Positions 56,476 through 64,000 of a stretch of 64,000 nt of DNA are shown here, piece after piece. A program made the translations under genes and the position numbers. Location of the stretch: the NCBI GenBank assembly GCA_907165275.2, contig OU015654.1, forward strand, positions 4,481,501 to 4,545,500. Direction: 5' to 3'. Position 1 is the stretch's first letter. Every line of letters starts with the position of its first letter. This DNA comes from Zygaena filipendulae. Its lineage: Eukaryota; Arthropoda; Insecta; Lepidoptera; Zygaenidae. The notes below the pieces were generated by a model. That model searched no databases, was not told the DNA's origin, and worked only from the letters and a program-made list of their open reading frames with translations.

Positions 56476-56597
56476 ACACCCCCAGACTAGAAGTGGAACC
56501 ATGTGTTCATCACACAAAGTCCGTTCCCACCGGGAATCGAACCCGAAACCTCTTGATTAGCGGGTAGGAAGGGTGACCTATTGCGCCAATCGGGTCG
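56476..56597 (-). mobile_element. tRNA-derived SINE, second copy
   Basis: In reverse: A box TGGCGCAATAGG (56577-56588), perfect B box GGGTTCGATTCCC (56532-56544), then GACTTTGTGTGATGAACACA. Same arrangement and strand as 35876-36005. Confidence 0.75.
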
Positions 56598-57061
56598 TCA
56601 AAGATGTCACTTATAGCAATAAAAATTTAATTCTGGTTGGTAACGTCGCTAGAGAAAATAGGCTGGACCTAGTTTCATAGTCCGAATAAGGTTTTTGAGG
56701 AAAGAAAATTGGAAAAATTGCACGGAAAATTTGAAAATTCAGGACAAACTGAAAGTGCTTGGGACTACGGGATTTAGTAAATTAATGAAGCTCGTTTATT
56801 TTAATTATTTGTTTGATATAAACGTACGTTATTATTCCATTTCTGCTGTCATCAATTCTGAATTTTGTGATCTTAAGATAGAAGATCGGTCATATTTCTT
56901 TGCGTCTAATAAAAAAAAAAAAGAACTTTTATATCTTTATTTAGCTGTTTGGTTAGGTATTTTTGAGCAAAAGGGCACGACTCGCTCACTAAACACGAAA
57001 TCTCGAAGACTACGTGACCTGTGAAGCTGAAATTTAGCTGAGAGTAGGTAGAAGTCAATTA

Positions 57062-57136
57062 AGGAATGATTTCACAGAGTTCTCGCGGAACTCTCAAATT
57101 AACGCGGTTGGCACCGCCGTACAGGGAACAGCTATA
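57062..57136 (+). repeat. Helitron-like 3' fragment
   Basis: GTTCTCGCGGAACTCTCAAA to GGGAACAGCTATAG. Confidence 0.4.
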
Positions 57137-57247
57137 GTATCGTATAAAAGTATGATAAGAATTAGAATAAATAATAATTTATTGATATAACGTAAGCTTT
57201 ATTTATGTGAATTGTAAATTACTTATTGTGGTGCGTATTTGTGTCTA

Positions 57248-57452
57248 CTAATATTATATAGAGGAAATGTTGGTTTGTTTGTAAATGGTATCAGTAATCT
57301 CTGGCACTACTGAGTAGATTTGAAAAAATCTTTTACTATTGTAAACCACAGTATCTCAAACAATAAGTAACATAAGATACTCTTCATCCTGGAATAGAGT
57401 TCCTGATGAAGTCCCGTATTTGCCGCAGATATAACCGCGGTAAACAGCTATG
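57248..57452 (+). mobile_element. Helitron-like element, diverged
   Basis: ACTAATATTATATAGAGGAA, GGTTTGTTTGTAAATGG, ending ATAACCGCGGTAAACAGCTA. Confidence 0.5.
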
Positions 57453-58043
57453 TGGCGTGTAGTTATGAAATGGCCGCGAGAAAAACCGCTGGAGGGACAG
57501 CTGGTTTAATAAAAATACGTTTATTATTCAAATGAATTATAAAAGTCCCGTATACGGTTTAGCCACAATGACTTGCAGTCCACGCATAACAGTTAACATT
57601 ATCAACACAATAGCAGGAATTGACAGTGACAAAAGTTACCGCCATTATAAATTGCGTGCTCTAAGCGTGAAAAAGAGCCCTTAATGCGTATACTTACTTA
57701 CATAATGTTTTTTATTAACTTCAAAAGGTTGAATTTATGCGAAAGGTCTGTTGCCTGTTGCAATTTGCGAGACATCGCACGGAAAATTAGGGTTCCTTCT
57801 ATGTTAAAGATATTTCAGCGTCCTTGTTGTTTCTCAAGTTAGGATAAGAAATTAAAAATAAACTTCAATGAATTAAGAAAAATTATAGAGGCTCAGATAT
57901 AATTTTATTTTATTTTAAATCATTATCATAGATCAATATCATTGTACTCGTACCTACTTCTTTGATCTTGTGTGTTAGCTTTGTGCTGGGTTAAACGTAT
58001 TTTATTTCCCTCTTTATTTACTTACTAATAGATATTTTGTATA

Positions 58044-58337
58044 CCAGCTGTGCCCGCGGTTTCACTCGCGTGAATTTCGTAATTCTCCTTCAAGAACTCC
58101 TGATTAGTTATCCCTGTAACCTATATAGGTACAAGTACAAGCAAGGTTGACAAAAATGTATCGCCATCAGATAAACAGATACGGGCTTAAAATACAAACA
58201 TTTGTTATTTTATTTCTTCAACCTTCCCTGAAATTCCACAAATATTTCAAGATCAAACTAGCTAAATCGGTTCAGCCGTTCTCGAGTTTTAGCGAGACAA
58301 ACAAATGGAAATTAATTTTTATATATTAAGATATAAG
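58044..58337 (-). repeat. Interspersed repeat family B, longest copy
   Basis: CCAGCTGTGCCCGCGGTTTC, CGCGTGAATTTCG, then AAATCGGTTCAGCCGTTCTC and AATTTTTATATATTAAGATA. Confidence 0.55.
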
Positions 58338-58827
58338 ATACTAGGTAGATATATCCGATTCTCCCATGGTGATGAAAACATAAAGGGTGAGTGAACTGTG
58401 AAACCAACAAGTACCAACTGTGTTGACCGTAATTATTAATATTAACTATTATAGTAGTTGTGTTCTATCCATAATAATAGTTGCGTTCTATAAACTAATG
58501 TGTCATTTGGGACTGCACCAAATATCGCTTAACACACTCGCAGCTTGCTACAACGCTCAGGCTCTATGCCACCATCTCTATAAACAATCTTATTTATAAC
58601 GTTACATCGAGATTTTGTCTATTATAATTTCGATTTTCAAGACGGTGTAACGTGGAAATTTCAGTAGATGAAATTTTGATGTAAGATTAATTATAAATAC
58701 CTACTGTTAAAGATGGTGGTTGGACCCCACTGTTAGTAATCTTTTTGTCTGTTAGCGACATTCGTGTCTACGGGCGGTTCAGTTTTTCCTTTTGAAATGT
58801 AACAAAAGCTTTTATTAATTGAATCAC

Positions 58828-58875
58828 AAAAAGCGTTATGACTTTTTAAAAATTTAAAAAGTCATAACGCTTTTT
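58828..58875. repeat. Perfect 48-bp palindrome with 2-nt centre
   Basis: AAAAAGCGTTATGACTTTTT plus AAA on the left (58828-58850) is exactly inverted at 58853-58875. Confidence 0.9.
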
Positions 58876-58879
58876 TGTA

Positions 58880-61800
58880 CCTAATTCTGATTAAATTATA
58901 ATTGTTAACCATATCACCTTACAAATATTTATACCTATGCTCTTGAGTAACACACCATTTTTACTCAATTCGTAGCAATGTCAACAAACAACTCTAGCCT
59001 ATTTTTTTCTTCATTTACTAAACAAATTGTAAACATATTCGTAAATCATAATCTACCAGCCTTATCTCAGTGAAGCTAATGTCCACACAACCTATAAAAA
59101 CATATTTATGTATAAAACTTCGTTTGTCCCAGAACAAGATGAGAATCGTATAAAAAGTATAATGGATAAAGTGATTCAAAGATGTTCCAAATTGTAATGT
59201 CGTTAAGTGCAAAACTTTTCACCGTTATGGTCAATAAATATTCCATCGTTTTTGTATTTTATACGCAGCCTTGGTGAGCGAAAGGAAACTACCCTGTTTA
59301 CAAATATTTGAGTAAACGTTGGGTAAAATTTTAGGCACCATTTAGTAAGCTAGCAATGTCATTAGTTGTAGTTATCTGATTTAATATTGGATCTGTCTTC
59401 CTGGATCACATTTTAGTGAATACGTAGCTCATAATACAGGTTTCTTATAGCAATTTTCAATGATTTTGATATTTATGATTTTACAATAATGTAGAAAATG
59501 CCTAGATATTTGGTTGCAGCTGAGTATCACAAGTTAAGGTTGAAAAAATGCATAGTAATACTATATATCAGATAGCGAAATTAATACGTGAGCTGAAACA
59601 CAAATGCAGACATGCATTTTGAATAATATCATAGGACTGATACTCGTATATTACTGAAAAACTACTTTGTTACGGAATATACATACTTATAAATTGTATG
59701 AGTATGAAATCATATGTATGATTAAGTACACAGATATCCTATGTGAAAATTAGATAACTAGCAGTATTGAAAACCAATAGAAATTTAAAAGTTAATTTAT
59801 AAAGTCGGCAGATGCAACGACCGTATACCGATATTTAAAAAAATACTTTATCAGAAAGTTTAAACATCTTAAATTACAGTTAATTTAGCAAATAGGAGAA
59901 GTTACAATATCTACAGTGTTGCACGTAGTTTTATGGACTCTTATCACAATTCAGCTCATGAATATAACATGGGACTGAGATAGGACTCATGAATTTCATC
60001 GTGGACGGCAATTGAGGTAGCCGTAGTAGCTAGTGATAATTGAATTACAAATTGTTGGTAGGTATGCGATATCCCGTTCTTATATTATGGAGCTCGTTGC
60101 TGGCGGTGTCCGTGCGGTATATAGCCGGTATGACGGCCAACAGTCCGTCACTCGGCCATCGGGGCCAATATCTCGCCACAATTCTGATTATTGCACGCTC
60201 CATTCGTGCCAATCCGCAGCCTCAAATTGTGAACGTGCTTGTCTCACGCTCGTTATAGGGACGCGATCGGTCCGGACATAATAGGGAAAAATTACATTTT
60301 GCGGCTATTGTGAAATATTGGAACGCTCGGATATCCACGTACTGGATTATTTCTGTGGAATTTTTTTTTTGCAACCACATGGAACGTGTTTTGTTCTTCT
60401 GACGTATGAGGTTACTATACAAATAATAAAAGAAAAAAGTTAAGAACTGTATTAAACTACTTACCAAGATCTCAGCTAGACTGAGGTCCTGGATTAGTCG
60501 TCAGGTCCCGGATAGGTCGTTATTATATTACATAGAGGTCTTAAAGAACTTTTGTTAATATAAATAGATTGTTCTAGTATTTGTTTTGTGCTTTAAATCC
60601 TTGTCCGTGTTGTGTTTAGGAAGTTTTATACGAATTTTGACATTGATTTCTTGGACTGCCTGCACACGTGTATAGTCCGATAAGTGACTTTTATTGATGC
60701 TTATTTTTCCCTTACGGAAGGTTTATCAATAGATATTACCTACCTAATTGTTACCTACTAAATTGCGAATGTTGTTTCAAACCTATTATTAGCGATTTAG
60801 CGAATAGGAATTAGTGTACTTATAATAAGTTATCTATTAATATAATGCCTAACCTATAAGCAGTTGGTGTGTCAATAAAATAAATATTTAAATAAGTAAA
60901 TAAATAAATAAATAATTTGCCTGAATCCCCAAAATTATTTCACTACAAAAAGTTCAAATGCTTTAGATACTCACTAAGTTTACCTTACTGACTTTAGGAT
61001 CTCACCGGCTTATTGTTACGATTTAAAAAAAGGAAAAGTAAAGATGTAGGAACGACGGTTTATCCTAATTCCTAACATCTAAGATCACACGTATGAAGTT
61101 GAGAACACAGCTAGGATATATTTCAACATGTTATATCATAATGCAACGTGGAGTAGGTGGTCTCGTCGCCACAAGGCAATTTCGTGCCTGCTTGTCTTGA
61201 ATAGTTGAGGCTAGCGCGCTATTTACCTGCTAAAGTGTTTTGTGTTACCGTGCAACCTAACGTCCCCACTTGTATTACCAAGATTTATGTGCACTAAACT
61301 TTTCATACGTTTTCGGGAAATTGCGCCACCAGCAGTGCTCACTCTACAAAACCCGTCGCTCGTCAGAATCTTTGTCTTAAGTATCGTCTTTTTAATTATG
61401 CTAGTCTTAGACTAGTTACTGAATACTTTACACCAGATAATTGTGAAAATTGTAACTTTACAAAATAAGCGTATTTTTTATGGCGCCGAGGACAACGCAC
61501 ACTAAAACAGTAAGTAGCGTGCTCGCACATCGGATATTTGACTCTAATGACGATGACGACCGTTTGTAAACTAACGGTTTTGACAATTATCCGGTGAATA
61601 ATGCAGTTACACAAAAGTCTCTAGTAAATAAGAATTGTAATAAAAAAACAAGCTTGCTGACTAACTCAGAAACACGTAGCTGAAACTGCTGAAGCTAGAA
61701 ACTAAGAAAGTATCGACGTTCCGTCAGTTTTGATGTTCTGACATAAAATCAATGAAGATCGATTTGAGCTCTTATTTTATTTCAGAACCTTCGTTATTCT

Positions 61801-62040
61801 ATCCCACAGGGTAAAAGAGTGATGCGCGGGAAAACCGCGGAGGCCAGATAATAGTAATATGTAAATATAAATAAATAGGTAAAGGGCGAGCTCCAACAGT
61901 TCTTTATAAAGCGTCTATGAAAAAAAAAAATTGAATGCAGTTCTGATGATGAAACACGTCCAACAAAATGTTGGAAAGTATTTAAAGTAAAAAACATTCA
62001 GAGTTATGAATTTTAAATCACGAAGGTAAATTAATTCGAG
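58880..62040. other. Mostly non-coding stretch
   Basis: A GC-richer block at 60040-60290 has two overlapping plus-strand frames but no domain or splice logic. A weak exon candidate is ATGGCGCCGAGG at 61479 running to a GTAAGT donor at 61511. Neither is convincing. Confidence 0.3.
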
Positions 62041-62141
62041 GCGTCCGTCCGTACGAGCTCGTTCGTTAGTAGTTTAATTTGTAAAGCCGAAACTTGAAAA
62101 CGATGTTCCTAACGTACTACTCGTATAATAAAGTTGGACAG
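62040..62141 (+). promoter_or_regulatory. Weak candidate for a first exon or promoter
   Basis: GC-richer sequence (GGCGTCCGTCCGTACGAGCT) precedes an ATG at 62103, and a donor-like GGACAG|GTAAGC follows at 62141. It would give MFLTYYSYNKVGQ. No partner exon is known. It could equally be chance. Confidence 0.2.
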
Positions 62142-62610
62142 GTAAGCCGGCTGACTGAGGACGGCTCCGGAGCCTACGGCATGTTCGGATCCGTTCACTT
62201 TCCGCTCGATAAACGGTTGCATCGCATCGCAATTCGCAATGACTGTGATTCAAAAGTTTCGCCTTCGGCCGTAGTCCGACGGACAATAACAACTTTTCGC
62301 CAACTTTTCGGCGAGCACTGTGACTTCACATTTCACGACCCTTTATGCCACGTTTCTATTATATACCTATTTGGCACTATTCACGTTTTTTGACATTGTA
62401 GATAATACGCATACACTAATAAATAGCCAGTGGCTTATGATCATAGGTGTAGCTGTTGTACGTAGGAACTAACACCCACGAGGTTCAGTGAGAAATATAC
62501 TACGAACCATACCACAATAGGTGTATATCTATCGTAGGTATTGGCTAGTGGTCATAACAGCGTAGCTTGTTTTTAGCTGATTTCTAAAAAGAAAGAGATT
62601 ATCAATTATA

Positions 62611-62666
62611 ATTATTTTGTTGTTTAAAAAAAAAAAAAAAAATTTTTTTTAAAACAACAAAATAAT
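62611..62666. repeat. Palindrome around an A/T tract
   Basis: ATTATTTTGTTGTTT followed by A-run and T-run, then AAAACAACAAAATAAT. One-base asymmetry. Confidence 0.75.
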
Positions 62667-62787
62667 ATATTTTTCATTTCATTCTATCTTATCTATCTTA
62701 TTACCATAAATAAATCCATCCTCCATAAATAATTATTTGTTATAATATGATGAAAATTAAAAACAAAATTTTCTTTTTGTTGCTTAA

Positions 62788-63045
62788 GTGACTATGAATC
62801 AAGTAGTTCAAGTGAAATTGCCCCATAGTTATCACCCCACACAGTGTCGGCCGACTGTTGTCACTGAATTGAGTCATTGTGAGGGGATGACATCTTTTGT
62901 GGATCGTGAATATTCAAAACGACATGAAGATGCCACTGATTTATGTGCGCCCATTATTCTTGCTTACAGTGACGGAAACACATGCCGTTCATTCCACAGT
63001 AACAGCTTTCAACGAATGAGACGTACAATTTCCTTCAACTTTTAG
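62788..63045 (+). other. Unidentified open frame next to a repeat end
   Basis: 85 codons with mixed composition (MTMNQVVQVKLPHSYHPTQC to RMRRTISFNF). No known domain was recognised and there is no typical acceptor. The GC-rich frame ends 8 bp before TTATTCTTCTGAGGG, the half-palindrome also seen at 51504-51576, so it may be part of a mobile element. Confidence 0.25.
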
Positions 63046-63380
63046 GTACAACCTTATTCTTCTGAGGGTACAACAATTTACAACGATCTAGGTATGCGAG
63101 CTAGGTACTTTCGTTTCACGATCGACGGAGTTCGTTCCGATAAATATGCATAGGTACGTTATAGTGTATAGAGTTAGAGTCGTAACTACACTTATCGAGA
63201 ATTGAAAACGTCAAATCACGATATCGGAGAGATATAGAAACTGTCGTAAACAAATATGTAGGCGATGATATCCTTATTAAACGCAAGAAATCATAGAGCA
63301 AAAGTAGAGTAGTTACCGGATTGAGTTATGTTCAACGTGATGACTGCTAGTTCTAGCAAAGTATCATCCATTTATTATAT

Positions 63381-63540
63381 CCTTATTATTATAAATGCGA
63401 AAGTGAGTTTATGTTTGTTTGTTACGCTTTCACGCCTTAACTACTCCACCGATCATCATGAAATATTGCATACCCGTTGTCAGGGGTACAGAAAAAGACA
63501 TAGAGTAGGTAATTTTTATTCCGAAATTAACACTGGTAGG
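63381..63540 (+). mobile_element. Lep1-like Helitron, 3' truncated
   Basis: ATCCTTATTATTATAAATGC, GTTTGTTACGCTTTCACGCC, CATGAAATATTGCATACCCG; it ends before the usual terminal hairpin. Confidence 0.55.
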
Positions 63541-63744
63541 TAACTACACAGAGTGTACATAGGTATGGTATAAGTTAGACTTACTCGTAGATGCATAGTT
63601 TTCTGCATTTCGTCGATGCCGCTCTGTAACACTAGTCCCGTCCCAGCTGGCGTTGGCTGCCGTCCCATGTGATCATCACACAGCATAGGTAAATGAAACA
63701 ATATAATATGTACATCTTATAAGTAGGTAAGAGTAACGTGTTTT

Positions 63745-63795
63745 GCAATTTTTGTGTTGTTTCAAATAAAGTTTTCTCAATTCCAATTTCAACGA
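63745..63795 (+). repeat. Short repeat 3' tail
   Basis: TTTTTGTGTTGTTTCAAATA, then AAGTTTTCTCAATTCCAATT. Related to 19200-19258. Confidence 0.45.
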
Positions 63796-64000
63796 TAACG
63801 GTGGTAAAAAAAGCCTGAAAAAAGAATTATGATTATTATCTATGCATTTGAAGTAGGTACGTCGGTAAGTAATGATTCATTTTTTGAAAAACTTTTGCGC
63901 ACCGTGGAAAATATTTTAGTCGTAAATATTTTCGTCAGAATATTATGTTGGTTGTGGTCGAAAGATACACGTTTTTCTAGTGACCGCTTCTATAAAAAAT

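Noticed and set aside
60033..60281. 82-codon frame in a GC-richer block
   Set aside because: An overlapping frame of similar length exists, no splice logic or domain is visible; kept only as part of a non-coding stretch.
61479..61511. ATGGCGCCG start followed by GTAAGT
   Set aside because: Only ten codons, no partner exon, and GTAAGT occurs by chance at this window size.

Overview
The window reads as nuclear DNA of an insect, most likely a moth or butterfly. It is AT-rich and full of short TAGGTAC-type runs. It carries many copies of interspersed repeats of a kind familiar from Lepidoptera, notably short elements ending in a GC-rich hairpin plus CTAGT (Lep1-like Helitrons). It also has tRNA-derived SINEs, RTE-, jockey-, CR1- and I-type non-LTR fragments, and spliced genes with long introns. 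Nothing suggests bacterial, viral or organellar DNA. All calls were made by eye; no database search was run.

Region 1 (1-8,850) holds the 5' part of one spliced minus-strand gene. Six coding exons can be chained from an ATG at 8,665 to the left edge. All five introns are phase 1, with matching splice sites, and the reading frame continues through every junction. The product is a highly charged, low-complexity protein with repeated Ser/Thr-Pro plus basic motifs, probably nuclear. A TATCGATA (DRE-like) site and a CACGTG box lie just upstream. The introns hold a piggyBac-like MITE, an RTE-type reverse transcriptase relic and several palindromic elements.

Region 2 (8,960-15,475) is a nest of mobile elements: two tandem copies of one terminal-inverted-repeat element, the second split by a full-length, apparently intact I-group non-LTR retrotransposon. 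That retrotransposon has ORF1 with three zinc knuckles and ORF2 with endonuclease, reverse transcriptase, RNase H and a CCHC finger. It is flanked by a 14-bp target-site duplication. One predicted endonuclease active-site residue is substituted.

Region 3 (15,990-20,330) holds palindromic MITEs and a 3.0-kb hAT-like element with a perfect 16-bp terminal repeat and an 8-bp target duplication, inserted into an older repeat.

Region 4 (20,330-50,900) is mostly non-coding and repeat-rich. It includes five-copy and four-copy MITE families, a CR1-like LINE relic split by a MITE, a jockey-like relic and a foldback element with arms of about 200 bp.

Region 5 (50,950-53,055) has two exon-like segments on the plus strand. 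One is a terminal exon with stop codon and poly(A) signal; the other ends in a GTAAGT donor. Both start in phase 0, so they may be alternative 3' parts of a gene I cannot name whose other exons lie elsewhere.

Region 6 (53,060-64,000) is repeat-rich, with Helitron-like copies, a SINE, two strong palindromes and a few weak exon or promoter candidates. Most of the window therefore looks like intron or intergenic DNA shaped by nested transposition. I found no multi-gene system.
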